A stretch of 55,914 nucleotides of DNA, from positions 1-55,914 of the forward strand of contig JAFECQ010000025.1 of NCBI GenBank assembly GCA_018242065.1, given 5' to 3'. The position numbers and the translations under genes were made by a program. The notes beneath the pieces are model-generated. The model saw nothing but the letters and a program-made list of their open reading frames with translations. It searched no databases and had not been told where the DNA came from. The stretch is from Pseudomonadota bacterium (lineage in GTDB: Bacteria > Pseudomonadota > Alphaproteobacteria > UBA9655). This document shows, one piece after another, positions 7,514 to 15,851 of this stretch (the first letter of the stretch is position 1; each line of letters starts with the position of its first letter).

Positions 7514-8122
7514 TTAAAAATATTCAGCCAACGGTTGGATAAAACCCAAAACAAGATTCCTGTTTCCATGGATGATGGGCTTTACCTCATGATCATAGTC
7601 ACAAGAAATGATAAAGATTTCCTCTGATTGTGGTGTATATATGACTTTTTCTTGGCCGTGGCGAGAAATCACTTGCTCGCCTCCTCTATAAGCACCTTCT
7701 AAAAAAAGACTTATGATGTATTGATATGATTTAAAATTATCCCTATTCCAGCGGGAAGATGAAAAATCTCCTTTCTCATAGAGATGGGCCTCGCATTGAT
7801 CAATGTTGAAGTGGTGCAACCCTGTTATTTCAAATATTAAACTTCTGAGTTGAACCGAATTGAGGACATCATAAATTACTTTATTAAGAATAGTTCCAAC
7901 CTTTGAGGTTTTGATCGTTGAAACTTTAAGCAAGTGGGGGGTTTCTTGAAGGTTTGTGTTTTTTTTATAGTTTAAATTATGGGCTTCATGATTGAGAACT
8001 TGCCATTGGTCAACGGTGAGAAATAAGTTTTTATCAGAGATTAAACATCCTCCATTCTCTAAAAGAGTCTCTTTCAACGAGCTTATGAGGTGATTTTCCG
8101 TTTTATTTCTGTCCAAAAACAC
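7514..8122 (-). CDS. 2OG-Fe(II) oxygenase-like protein with altered metal motif
   Basis: 202 residues. The C-terminal half matches the 2OG-FeII oxygenase/prolyl-hydroxylase pattern: EAHLYEKGDF, YQYIISLFLEGAYRGGEQVI (GGE at 147-149), then DHEVKPIIHGNRNLVLGFI, which supplies the distal His178 and the 2OG-binding Arg188. At the place of the first metal ligands, where the family has HxD, this protein has Asn126-Arg127-Asp128, so one iron ligand appears lost. The start is GTG 8122, directly after an in-frame TGA and preceded by GGGGGAG. It lies 70 bases downstream of the GNAT-like gene on the same strand and may be co-transcribed with it. Function is unknown. Confidence 0.55.
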   Translation of the reverse strand: MFLDRNKTENHLISSLKETLLENGGCLISDKNLFLTVDQWQVLNHEAHNLNYKKNTNLQETPHLLKVSTIKTSKVGTILNKVIYDVLNSVQLRSLIFEITGLHHFNIDQCEAHLYEKGDFSSSRWNRDNFKSYQYIISLFLEGAYRGGEQVISRHGQEKVIYTPQSEEIFIISCDYDHEVKPIIHGNRNLVLGFIQPLAEYF

Positions 8123-8192
8123 TCATAATCTCCCCCCTTCGTATGATTTAATCTTATAGCTTCAGAGAATTCAGTCAATGAGCGAAAAGTCT

Positions 8193-8768
8193 CTAAGCAG
8201 CTAATCTTCTTGCACGAGGGGAAAAAACATCCGAGGATCGAGTTGTTACATGAGGAAGTGTTTTTGAGAGAGACAGAACACCATGAAAAAGACCATCCAT
8301 TGATTCTTGAGGTCTGATTTCAACAACGTAAGGCCAAAATCCAATGGCTTCTGTGCAAAGGTACTCACCGGGTTCTAATACCATGTATAGGAAGTCCGTT
8401 CCAACTTCATTGCCGAACCCAACAAGCTTTTCGTAAAGATTATCATAAAATGCCTTGCTAAAGGACTCGAAATCAAGGTTCACATCCTTGATATGAAGTT
8501 TGAGCGTACATACCCATACCTCTCCTTTTTGAAAAGGAAGAATGGTCTTTTGAAAGCCGACGCTTCTCTGAAAAGGCAAAAGCTTTTTCTTAAGAAGAAG
8601 TGCGCCACCACAAAAACTATGAACATTTTCCTTACCTATAAAAAATGTCGCGTTATGGTAGTCTTCAAATGCTTGATCGAGATGGGGGGTTTCTGTGATT
8701 TTTTGAAGGAAAGAAGATACAAGTTCATTGTGGAAGGTTCGGTTTAGTGGGGAAATTGTTTCAAACAT
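8193..8768 (-). CDS. GNAT-fold / LuxI-like protein, second paralogue
   Basis: 191 residues, a paralogue of the protein at 795-1466. Shared features in order are ATFFIGKEN...GGALLL, the strand EVWVCTLKL, the helix FYDNLYEKLVGFGNEVGTDF, then a FWPYVVEIRPQESMDGLFHG segment ending in VLSL. The family resembles the core of GNAT enzymes and acyl-homoserine-lactone synthases. AGAGGATTT precedes ATG 8768. The 2OG-oxygenase-like gene follows, and a LuxR-type ligand-binding protein is encoded 1.6 kb away. That makes an autoinducer-related role conceivable but unproven; an ordinary acetyltransferase-like role is equally possible. Confidence 0.45.
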   Translation of the reverse strand: MFETISPLNRTFHNELVSSFLQKITETPHLDQAFEDYHNATFFIGKENVHSFCGGALLLKKKLLPFQRSVGFQKTILPFQKGEVWVCTLKLHIKDVNLDFESFSKAFYDNLYEKLVGFGNEVGTDFLYMVLEPGEYLCTEAIGFWPYVVEIRPQESMDGLFHGVLSLSKTLPHVTTRSSDVFSPRARRLAA

Positions 8769-9031
8769 TAAATCCTCTTTTCTTTATTTTAGAAGTTAAT
8801 CTTATGACCAAAATGAAGTTCTAATATCTCTTATCGTAAAACGGGGCCCCTCTCGGTTTGTTAGCTATAAATTTTCTTCAAATTAAGTTTAGACATTTGT
8901 GATAATAACCTTTATATGGGTAACACATAAAAATTAGAGTCACAACAATTTTATATGATTTTTACGTATTTTTAAAAGTTATATAAAAAGTAGGTTTTTT
9001 AATAACATAGGGGATAAATAAAAGCGATTAT

Positions 9032-9682
9032 ATGACAATAGACAAAAAAATTGCAGAACGTCTTAAGGCTGCTCGAAGTATGGCTGGTTACGCTGAAAGA
9101 AAAGCTTTTGGTGCTAAGTTTGATATTCCTCTTGCTACCCTTGAAGCATGGGAGCGTGGGAAAAATCCTCTAACCTTAAAAGGAGCAAGGAGGATTGTGC
9201 AGGCACTAAAATCAGTTGGTGTTTATTCTTCGGAAGAGTGGTTAATGACCGGTAAAGGGTTTTCGCCTCGACCACTTGAGGAAATTTCCGTAGAGTTTGA
9301 GTTGGACTCACCTCACTCGTTAAAAACATTAGAAAAAAACTTAAAAATTGCGAAAGAACTCTCAACGTTTACAACCCTAAATGATGAGGCCATCGTGACG
9401 ATTATTAGAGACGACTTAATGTTGCCTTTTTATGCAGAAGGTGATTATGTTGGGGGAGTTAAACTTCCTGAATCCGCTTTTCATAAAGCTTTAGACAGGC
9501 GATGTATTGTAGAATTTCCAAATGGTCAAACGACTGTTAGATATGTGTCAAAAGGTAAAGATTTTCTTCATTATAATATAAGCGCGATTAATAAAAACGC
9601 AAAGGCCACACCTATGACGACTGAAAATGTCAAAGTTGCATCCGTTGCGCCGATAATATGGCACAGAGCCTTTCATAAATAA
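9032..9682 (+). CDS. HTH regulator with S24/LexA-like C-terminal domain, catalytically dead
   Basis: 216 residues. The N-terminal HTH (about 1-75) has the phage-repressor form, including FDIPLATLEAWERGKNPLTL. The C-terminal part (about 118-210) follows the LexA/CI S24 layout: TIIRDDLMLPFYAEGD, CIVEFPNGQTTVRYVSKG, then ENVKVASVAPIIW. The catalytic Ser of the (G/D)SM motif is replaced by Leu129 and the catalytic Lys of TVKR by Arg170. The protein should therefore dimerise like a repressor but not cleave itself. It lies eight bases before the peptide deformylase gene and probably forms an operon with it. The ~260 bases upstream are AT-rich with no defined promoter. Confidence 0.65.
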   Translation: MTIDKKIAERLKAARSMAGYAERKAFGAKFDIPLATLEAWERGKNPLTLKGARRIVQALKSVGVYSSEEWLMTGKGFSPRPLEEISVEFELDSPHSLKTLEKNLKIAKELSTFTTLNDEAIVTIIRDDLMLPFYAEGDYVGGVKLPESAFHKALDRRCIVEFPNGQTTVRYVSKGKDFLHYNISAINKNAKATPMTTENVKVASVAPIIWHRAFHK

Positions 9683-9690
9683 GAGGGATC

Positions 9691-10242
9691 ATGTCTGGAA
9701 GAATACTGCGTGTCGCACAGATGGGGCATCCTTTGTTGAAAGAGCGTTCAAAGGAAGTTGAAAATCCTTCTGATTCTAAAGTAATAGAACTTATTAAGGA
9801 TATGGAAGCAACCGTTAATTATTTGAATTGTTCTGGTTTAGCGGCGCCCCAAGTCCTTGTTCCTCTGCGTATCGTTATCTTTCGTGTGCTTACGACAACA
9901 GATAATCCTTCCTATGTACTGACCCCTGAATATGATCCTGATGGTGTGCCTTGGACCGTGATGATTAACCCAGTTATCACTCCTTTATCAAATGAGATGA
10001 TGACAGGATGGGAGAGTTGTTTGTCTTTGCCGGGGCTTATGGGAAGAGTACCGCGATATCACTCCATTGAATATCATTTTCTTAACAAAGAAGGTACACA
10101 AGAAAAGAGGGTTGCTCATGGTTTTCATGCCCGCGTTGTTCAACATGAATGTGACCATCTGGATGGAATCCTTTATCCGACAAAAATTAAAGACATGAAT
10201 GATTTTGGTTTTAAGGAAGAGATCGTAAGATCTAATTATTAA
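9691..10242 (+). CDS. def: Peptide deformylase (accessory type)
   Basis: 183 residues. It removes the formyl group from nascent N-terminal methionine. The three family motifs are present: SGLAAPQ (48-54, usually GxGLAAxQ), ESCLS (108-112, usually EGCLS) and QHECDHLDG (151-159), giving the Cys and two His metal ligands and the catalytic Glu. The substitution Gly to Ser in motif 2, and the absence of fmt next to it, suggest a second, specialised copy rather than the housekeeping enzyme. The start ATG has GAGGGAT eight bases upstream. It follows the S24-like regulator gene closely. Confidence 0.85.
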   Translation: MSGRILRVAQMGHPLLKERSKEVENPSDSKVIELIKDMEATVNYLNCSGLAAPQVLVPLRIVIFRVLTTTDNPSYVLTPEYDPDGVPWTVMINPVITPLSNEMMTGWESCLSLPGLMGRVPRYHSIEYHFLNKEGTQEKRVAHGFHARVVQHECDHLDGILYPTKIKDMNDFGFKEEIVRSNY

Positions 10243-10292
10243 GACCATTCTAAATAACTCGAATTTTGGATAAGGAAGAATCCCTCTTTAGG

Positions 10293-10356
10293 TCCCGGGT
10301 AGCAAGAAAATCTAAGCTCTTACGAGAGCAAGAGTTTCTAGCTCCCGGGATGACGA
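10293..10356. repeat. Palindromic intergenic repeat
   Basis: TCCCGGG occurs at 10293-10299 and 10343-10349, enclosing the hairpin GCTCT-TACG-AGAGC (10316-10329), and GATGACG follows. The outline (outer inverted arms, inner tetraloop hairpin, GATGACG flank) resembles the elements at 17192-17301 and 39564-39686. It lies in the convergent gap between def and the LuxR-like gene, where it may also stop transcription. Confidence 0.5.
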
Positions 10357-10400
10357 TTTTTTAAGGAAAACAAACACATACAATCGGATGTCCTCAAACT

Positions 10401-10883
10401 TTAAGCCTTATGAGAGATTGCTTGCTGCTCAGCCATATAGAAACTTTTGATGCTGTTATGGATTTCAAGGGTGAGTTTTTCCTCTTGAAGCAGATAATAA
10501 AATTCTTTGGGTGAAGCTGGAGATCCGAACGCAATAATTTGTTTGCCTTTATCCCCATTTATGCCGAAAGTTATGCCTGATCGGATCTTGCAGATTTCGT
10601 TTCTTTCCTGCATCACCTTTTTTTCATGTCCAATAGGGTGCAAGGCGTCCCAAACAATCAAGGGCAGGTTAGAATGAATAACCCCCAGAAGGAGAGGGTC
10701 TTTTTTATTGTAACCTTTGTCTTTGTAATGTTTCTCCCATTCTTCATTTGAAAAACGAGAAATTATGACTTTTTTTTGACAAATAAGCCCATAGCTAAAG
10801 TAGGTGATCCCTAACTTGCTAAGACCAACGCAAACTTTTGCCAGATGCTTGCTTTTTGTTTCCAAAAAATCCTCACCATTCAT
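10401..10883 (-). CDS. LuxR-type autoinducer-binding domain protein without HTH
   Basis: 160 residues, corresponding only to the N-terminal ligand-binding domain of LuxR/TraR regulators. The invariant pocket residues of the family can be placed: Trp49 and Tyr53 in EEWEKHYKDKGYNKKDP, Asp62-Pro63, Trp78 and Gly103. A full LuxR has a further ~70-residue HTH domain, which is absent here; the frame ends naturally, with no HTH-like continuation noticed downstream. Such solos can act as signal sinks or antagonists, or act on partners. Two GNAT/LuxI-like genes are nearby. The ligand is not known. Confidence 0.7.
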   Translation of the reverse strand: MNGEDFLETKSKHLAKVCVGLSKLGITYFSYGLICQKKVIISRFSNEEWEKHYKDKGYNKKDPLLLGVIHSNLPLIVWDALHPIGHEKKVMQERNEICKIRSGITFGINGDKGKQIIAFGSPASPKEFYYLLQEEKLTLEIHNSIKSFYMAEQQAISHKA

Positions 10884-10922
10884 TGGCTGTTTCCTTGCCA
10901 GTAATCTTTAAATTGAGTCATT

Positions 10923-12218
10923 TTATACAGGTGAAGTCAAGACACTTTGATCAGTTACGTGTTTTTTACTGAAGATGTTTATGCATGTCACGAATAAAGC
11001 CGCTAGTATCATTAAATAAATAGCTGGGGTGTAAAGACTTGTGTGACAGGATTCAATGAGATACGTCATTAACATGGGAGCCGTTCCCCCACAAAAGGCC
11101 ATTCCCAAACAGAAATTAATAGAAACGCCGCGATAACGGGCTTGTGTCGGAAATAGCTTCTGCATGAATCCGTGTCCTGCTCCTGCGATACCTGCAACAA
11201 GGATTCCTAAAAGAGCCTGTCCAAGAAGGATTAAGGTAGGACTAAGTGTTTGAAGAAGGAAGAAAACAGGAAATGCACCGGCAAAAACTGAAAAACCCGC
11301 AAGACTCATGGCTTTTTCGCCGCCAACACGATCTAAGAAATAGCCCGCAAGAGGTGAAAAAATCATAAAGAAAGAAAGACCAAAAAGATTATATGTTAAC
11401 GCAACGGCCGTCTCTATACCTAAATATTTTGAGAGATAAACATTCAGAAATCCAAACAAGGTATAGGAAAGAGCTCCATTTAGCGACCCAACTAAAAATG
11501 AAAAAAATGAGCTAATAGGATACGTTGCGTATAAATTTTTTAAGCTCGGGTGTTTTTTTAAAGGGGATGCTTTTAAAGCGGCAAATTCAGGTGTTTCATT
11601 CATATAAAAGCGAATTATAAATCCAATGAAACTAATAAATGCGCCTAGAATGAATGGTAATCTCCACATCCAGTCCGTGCCATAATGAGAAATGAGAAAA
11701 CCAGAAAACGTTGCGAGAAAAGCGCCAATAACACAAGAAGACGTAATGATACCACCAATCATTCCGGGCTTAACTTTACCGACATGCTCAAGCGCAAAAA
11801 TAGCAGCTCCATTATACTCGCCACCTGTACATAACCCTTGCAGTAACCGACATAAGATAAGAATGAGAGGGGCTAGCATGCCAATTTGATCGTATCCAGG
11901 TAAGAGACCGATCGCTAGCGTTGGTAAACCAGTTAGAAGGACAGTTGTGCTGAGTGATAGTTTTCGCCCATATTTATCGCCGATATATCCAAAAACAAGA
12001 GCGCCAAGAGGTCTCATCACAAATCCAACAGAAAATGCCCCCCAACTTGCAATGAGTGAGGCCGTGGGGTTTTCTAAGGGGAAAAAAATCTTTCCAATGG
12101 TGGCTGCAAAAATCGCATAGATTGTAAAATCAAAAAACTCTAAAGCGTTTCCCATGACGGTTGCAGGAAGGAGTTTAAAATAAAGTGACTTTTTTTCTAA
12201 AGATCTTGAAGTGTTCAT
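10923..12218 (-). CDS. MFS transporter, metabolite:H+ symporter (ProP-like) family
   Basis: About 431 residues and 12 predicted membrane helices. VMGNALEFFDFTIYAIFA near the start, MRPLGALVFGYIGDKYGRK (the loop 2-3 motif) and LQGLCTGGEYNGAAIFALEH are hallmarks of the MHS branch of the major facilitator superfamily, which takes up proline/betaine or organic acids with protons. I chose ATG 12218 (MNTSRS), with AGAGAGA upstream, because the 53 extra residues of the longer frame contain no family sequence. Substrate cannot be read from sequence; such carriers are common in nutrient-scavenging intracellular bacteria. Confidence 0.8.
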   Translation of the reverse strand: MNTSRSLEKKSLYFKLLPATVMGNALEFFDFTIYAIFAATIGKIFFPLENPTASLIASWGAFSVGFVMRPLGALVFGYIGDKYGRKLSLSTTVLLTGLPTLAIGLLPGYDQIGMLAPLILILCRLLQGLCTGGEYNGAAIFALEHVGKVKPGMIGGIITSSCVIGAFLATFSGFLISHYGTDWMWRLPFILGAFISFIGFIIRFYMNETPEFAALKASPLKKHPSLKNLYATYPISSFFSFLVGSLNGALSYTLFGFLNVYLSKYLGIETAVALTYNLFGLSFFMIFSPLAGYFLDRVGGEKAMSLAGFSVFAGAFPVFFLLQTLSPTLILLGQALLGILVAGIAGAGHGFMQKLFPTQARYRGVSINFCLGMAFCGGTAPMLMTYLIESCHTSLYTPAIYLMILAALFVTCINIFSKKHVTDQSVLTSPV

Positions 12219-12412
12219 TGAGTCTCTCTTTTTATAATTTTGAACCCATATTATTTTTATAGTCTCGTATGACAAGCCTCTTAAGACCATCGCGATTATC
12301 GCATGCCTGGTTTGCATTTTTTGAATTGAAGTGTGCAACAACAATAATTGCAAGCACAAATGAGAAGAACTGCTCAAAGATATGTAAAAGACTTTTAGAA
12401 AATGAATTAATC

Positions 12413-12449
12413 ATTAAAAACCATGAGCTGCCTCTTAGGGAAGCAGCTC
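12413..12449 (-). terminator. Terminator of the small secreted peptide gene
   Basis: On the minus strand GAGCTGC (12449-12443) pairs with GCAGCTC (12431-12425) around a 11-base loop, and TTTTT follows four bases later. It lies 23 bases beyond the stop at 12472. Confidence 0.5.
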
Positions 12450-12471
12450 AGAGTCTATTTTGAGATACGGT

Positions 12472-12657
12472 TTAGAATCCATGTGTGAAAACATTAACTC
12501 CACCGATTGTATCCGTTCGAACACCATGTCCTGATTCAAAAACATTTGAATCTCCAAACTGGTGTACTTCGCCCAATGGCATCGATCTATCTTTCATGGC
12601 TTCGGCTGTTACGGAAGCGCTGATAATAAGCGCAAGTGCTAATAATAACGTCTTCAT
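12472..12657 (-). CDS. Small secreted peptide, 61 residues
   Basis: MKTLLLALALIISASVTAEA is a textbook Sec signal peptide with cleavage after AEA. The mature part of about 41 residues is Gly/His/Asp-rich and contains two similar units, SNVFESGHGV and VNVFTHGF. GGAGA stands eight bases before the ATG and a terminator follows, so the gene is likely expressed alone. No family recognised. Its upstream region is very AT-rich. Confidence 0.6.
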   Translation of the reverse strand: MKTLLLALALIISASVTAEAMKDRSMPLGEVHQFGDSNVFESGHGVRTDTIGGVNVFTHGF

Positions 12658-12800
12658 TTTAATTCTCCATTAATAAAGGTTGATCGTTTATTTTTATTGT
12701 AATATTTTAATACTAACAACAAATTATTAATAATAAGTATATTTTTTATTATTAAAATCTTTGTTGCTTCAATTCAAGGAAGTGTCTATAGTTAGCCGTT

Positions 12801-12877
12801 CGGAGCGTAGCGCAGTCTGGTAGCGCACCACGCTGGGGGTGTGGGGGTCGTGGGTTCAAATCCCGCCGCTCCGACCA
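12801..12877 (+). tRNA. tRNA-Pro (anticodon GGG)
   Basis: Complete cloverleaf. The acceptor CGGAGCG pairs with CGCTCCG, the D arm is GCGC..GCGC, the anticodon stem CCACG/TGTGG encloses CTGGGGG with anticodon GGG, the T arm is GTGGG-TTCAAAT-CCCGC, and ACCA is encoded. cutA follows after 15 bases. Confidence 0.95.
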
Positions 12878-12892
12878 CGGAAGGAAGAAGGA

Positions 12893-13213
12893 ATGACGTC
12901 TCAACTTTCTCTACTCTACACCACTTTTGCAACAGAAGAAGAGGCAATTTCAATTTCGAAAGAGCTTTTACAAAGGCATATGATTGGTTGTGTCAATATT
13001 TTAGGAAAAGTAAGATCACTTTATTTTTGGGATCAAGAATTGCAAGATAAGCAAGAAATATCAGTCCTTTTTAAAACAACCTCCGAAAAGATGTCGGAAT
13101 TGATAGAGGCTCTTAATGATCTCCATCCGTATGAAGTGCCTATGATCCTTGAAATTCCAATTACACGAGCAAATAGTAACTTTGTTGCTTGGGTTCAGGA
13201 AGCGGTAATATAA
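12893..13213 (+). CDS. cutA: CutA divalent-cation tolerance protein
   Basis: 106 residues, the usual length. LLYTTFATEEEAISISKELL, GCVNILGKVRSLYFWD, EISVLFKTT and LHPYEVPMILEIPI are the conserved CutA1 blocks. The protein forms a ferredoxin-like trimer, implicated in copper or other divalent-cation tolerance. I chose ATG 12893 because the longer frame would start inside the tRNA, and because GGAAGAAGGA precedes it. Confidence 0.9.
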   Translation: MTSQLSLLYTTFATEEEAISISKELLQRHMIGCVNILGKVRSLYFWDQELQDKQEISVLFKTTSEKMSELIEALNDLHPYEVPMILEIPITRANSNFVAWVQEAVI

Positions 13214-13241
13214 TACCGCATCTTTTTTCTTAATAAAACCC

Positions 13242-13270
13242 TTGACAGAATGGATATAGAAAGTTAAAAA
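13242..13270 (+). promoter_or_regulatory. Promoter of rplM-rpsI
   Basis: TTGACA (13242-13247), 17-bp spacer, TAAAAA (13265-13270). It lies 38 bases before the rplM ATG, with AGGTAAAGGA as ribosome binding site. Confidence 0.55.
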
Positions 13271-13307
13271 TTCGCCATCATTGGTCTTAAAATAGAGGTA
13301 AAGGAAT

Positions 13308-13772
13308 ATGAAAACCTACTCGATGAAAGCCAGTGAGGTGGATAAAAAGTGGTATGTTATCGATGCCACAGATCTTGTGTTAGGGCGTTTGGCGTCCATT
13401 GTTGCAAAATATTTACGAGGCAAGCACAAGACAACCTTTACCCCTCATATGGATTGCGGCGATCACATTATTATCATTAATGCTGATAAAGTGCGCCTGA
13501 CTGGGAATAAACTTAAAGACAAAAAGTTTTATTGGCATACAGGTTATCCAGGTGGGATTAAAGAACGAACCATGCAGCAACTGCTTGAAGGAAAGTACCC
13601 GGAAAGAGTGATCTTTAAAGCGGTTGAACGTATGATTACCCGTGGGCCACTTGGCCGCCAACAAATGGGGGGCCTAAAAATTTATGCGGGTCCTACACAT
13701 CCCCACGAAGCGCAAAACCCACAAGTTTTGGATGTTGCCTCAATGAACCCTAAAAATAAAAGGAGTGACTGA
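13308..13772 (+). CDS. rplM: 50S ribosomal protein L13
   Basis: 154 residues, standard length. Family blocks [49 protein letters not shown] and [13 protein letters not shown] are all present. L13 is an early-assembly 23S rRNA-binding protein. It is followed after two bases by rpsI, the usual bacterial pair. Confidence 0.97.
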   Translation: MKTYSMKASEVDKKWYVIDATDLVLGRLASIVAKYLRGKHKTTFTPHMDCGDHIIIINADKVRLTGNKLKDKKFYWHTGYPGGIKERTMQQLLEGKYPERVIFKAVERMITRGPLGRQQMGGLKIYAGPTHPHEAQNPQVLDVASMNPKNKRSD

Positions 13773-13774
13773 TC

Positions 13775-14275
13775 ATGTCGAAAGTCAGTCTTGATACACT
13801 AAAGTCTGCCTTTTCCGAAAAGGCCGTTGGCTTAAATGGAGCTGGAAGTGAGATGGAAAAGCCTCTTCCAGAACCAAAAATTGACAAGCTCGGTCGGTCA
13901 TATGCGACAGGGAAAAGAAAAGATGCGATCGCACGTGTATGGATTAAGCCCGGAACAGGAAAAGTGGTTGTTAATGGACGGGATAGTGCAATTTACTTTG
14001 CGCGACCTGTACTTCGTATGTTGATCAATCAGCCTTTTGCGGTGGTGAATCGTATAGAGCAATATGATGTTACGTGCACTGTCTGTGGTGGAGGTCTCTC
14101 TGGGCAAGCAGGTGCCGTGCGTCATGGTATTAGTAAAGCTCTTACTTATTATGAGCCGGGTTTACGTGCTGTGTTAAAGAAGGAAGGCTTCTTAACCCGC
14201 GATGCACGTGTGGTAGAGCGTAAAAAATATGGTCATAAAAAAGCTCGTCGCAGCTTCCAGTTCTCGAAACGTTAA
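13775..14275 (+). CDS. rpsI: 30S ribosomal protein S9
   Basis: 166 residues, with an N-terminal extension of about 35 residues as in other alphaproteobacteria. Core blocks are [48 protein letters not shown] and the C-terminal [18 protein letters not shown], whose tail reaches the P-site tRNA. It is co-transcribed with rplM and closed by the terminator at 14290. Confidence 0.97.
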   Translation: MSKVSLDTLKSAFSEKAVGLNGAGSEMEKPLPEPKIDKLGRSYATGKRKDAIARVWIKPGTGKVVVNGRDSAIYFARPVLRMLINQPFAVVNRIEQYDVTCTVCGGGLSGQAGAVRHGISKALTYYEPGLRAVLKKEGFLTRDARVVERKKYGHKKARRSFQFSKR

Positions 14276-14289
14276 GTTTGGAATTTTTC

Positions 14290-14317
14290 AAAAAGGAGGC
14301 TTCGGCCTCCTTTTTTT
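14290..14317 (+). terminator. Rho-independent terminator of rplM-rpsI
   Basis: AAAAAGGAGGC (14290-14300), TTCG tetraloop, GCCTCC and seven T. The stem is perfect and lies 15 bases after the rpsI stop. Confidence 0.95.
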
Positions 14318-14423
14318 ATGGATCCCCATTTTATGTTATGCATGGAATGCTAATAAGGTTTTTCTTTCGTCGTCTTCTGAAAAATGTTAATCTTAATCAA
14401 ATAATTTACATATACAACTTGGG

Positions 14424-15851
14424 ATGTCCATGCGTGCCTTTATCTTCTCTCTCTTTTCTTTATGCATTTGTTTAGGACTTTCTTCTTGTACGGAAGTTTC
14501 TGAAGTAAAAGAGGAAGCGAAGCAAGTTCCTCTTAAGCGTGAGGAAATAATGTTCAGTTATGCGCCAGTAGTTAAAAAAGTGGCGCCTGCAGTTGTCAAT
14601 ATTTTCGCTTTTCACCACGCAAAGACCGGGATTGTTAACTCCCCTTTTATGGAGGACCCCTTCTTCAAACAATTCTTTGAGTACCTTCATCCAGGAGAGG
14701 ACCGTGATCAAAGTTCTCTTGGGTCTGGTGTTTTAATCAGTAAAGATGGTCTCATCTTAACAAACTATCATGTGATTCAAAATGCAGATGTTATCCGAGT
14801 CGTTTTATCAAACAAGCAGGAGTATGTTGCAAAACTGATTGTTATGGATAAGAAAACAGATCTTGCCGTTCTTAAAATCGAAGGAAAGAGCGACTTTCCT
14901 TTTTTAACCGTAACCGCTCAAGAAAATCTTGAAGTAGGTGACGTTGTCCTGGCTATTGGTAATCCTTTTGGAGTAGGGCAAACAGTGACGACAGGTATTA
15001 TTTCAGCTCTTGCGCGTAGCCAAGAAGGAATTAATGATTATAGATCGTTTATTCAAACTGATGCAGCTATTAATCCAGGGAACTCGGGTGGTCCTTTGGT
15101 GACAACCGATGGAACGTTGGTGGGCATTAATACAGCTATTTATTCGAAGACGGGGGGATCAATGGGAATTAGTTTCGCCATTCCAACCAGTCTTGCCATT
15201 CCCGTCATAAAAAGTGCAGAAAGCGGTGGAAATGTTCTAAGACCCTGGATGGGACTTGAAGTCATCCCTGTGGATAACAAGATAGCGCATGCTTTGGGAC
15301 TTCCTCACCCTTATGGTGCGTTTGTAAAAAGTGTTTATCCTGGTGGCCCTGCGGATGAAGCGGGTATTAAAGCGGGGGATTTTATTGCAGCATTTGATGG
15401 TAAAAAAATTGAAGATGATGCAGCTCTTGATTATCAAATTGCGATATCGCCCGTTGGGAAAACAAGTGAGTTTACGATTGTTCGCAAGGGAAAAGAGAAA
15501 AAAATAGCTATCACCTTAAAGGCGCCCTTAGAGGAGAAAACTTCAGAAGCTCTTCTCATACAAGGACAGAATCCTCTCCGCGGCGCAAGCCTTCAAAATA
15601 TTTCTCCAGCACTTGCTTTAGAATTTGGGCTGGATCCTATGGAGAGAAGCGTTATTGTAACGAATGTTGTTACAAAGGAACCAGCGGCTCAGTTAGGAAT
15701 CAGGCCAGGAGATATTCTTGAGTCTGTTAATGACAAGAAAATCACATCGAAAGAACAGGTAGTGGCGATTTTAGAAAAGCCAGCTTCTTCATGGGTCTTT
15801 AAATTACGGCGTGGAGACCAGATACTTGATCTCCAAGTGGCAACGCAGTGA
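14424..15851 (+). CDS. HtrA/DegP-family periplasmic serine protease (lipoprotein)
   Basis: 475 residues. LGLSSC at 17-22 is a lipobox, so the protein is probably anchored by lipidated Cys22. The trypsin-like domain has the triad His116 (TNYHVI), Asp146 (DLAVL) and Ser221 (GNSGGPL). Two PDZ domains follow (about 270-355 and 385-470, with PYGAFVKSVYPGGPADEAGI and RSVIVTNVVTKEPAAQLGI). It degrades or refolds damaged envelope proteins. The stop overlaps the GTG start of rarA by four bases, which suggests coupling. Confidence 0.93.
   Translation: MSMRAFIFSLFSLCICLGLSSCTEVSEVKEEAKQVPLKREEIMFSYAPVVKKVAPAVVNIFAFHHAKTGIVNSPFMEDPFFKQFFEYLHPGEDRDQSSLGSGVLISKDGLILTNYHVIQNADVIRVVLSNKQEYVAKLIVMDKKTDLAVLKIEGKSDFPFLTVTAQENLEVGDVVLAIGNPFGVGQTVTTGIISALARSQEGINDYRSFIQTDAAINPGNSGGPLVTTDGTLVGINTAIYSKTGGSMGISFAIPTSLAIPVIKSAESGGNVLRPWMGLEVIPVDNKIAHALGLPHPYGAFVKSVYPGGPADEAGIKAGDFIAAFDGKKIEDDAALDYQIAISPVGKTSEFTIVRKGKEKKIAITLKAPLEEKTSEALLIQGQNPLRGASLQNISPALALEFGLDPMERSVIVTNVVTKEPAAQLGIRPGDILESVNDKKITSKEQVVAILEKPASSWVFKLRRGDQILDLQVATQ

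Noticed and set aside
10923-12377. Longer 484-residue version of the MHS transporter
   Set aside because: The first 53 residues lack family similarity and ATG 12218 has a proper ribosome site.
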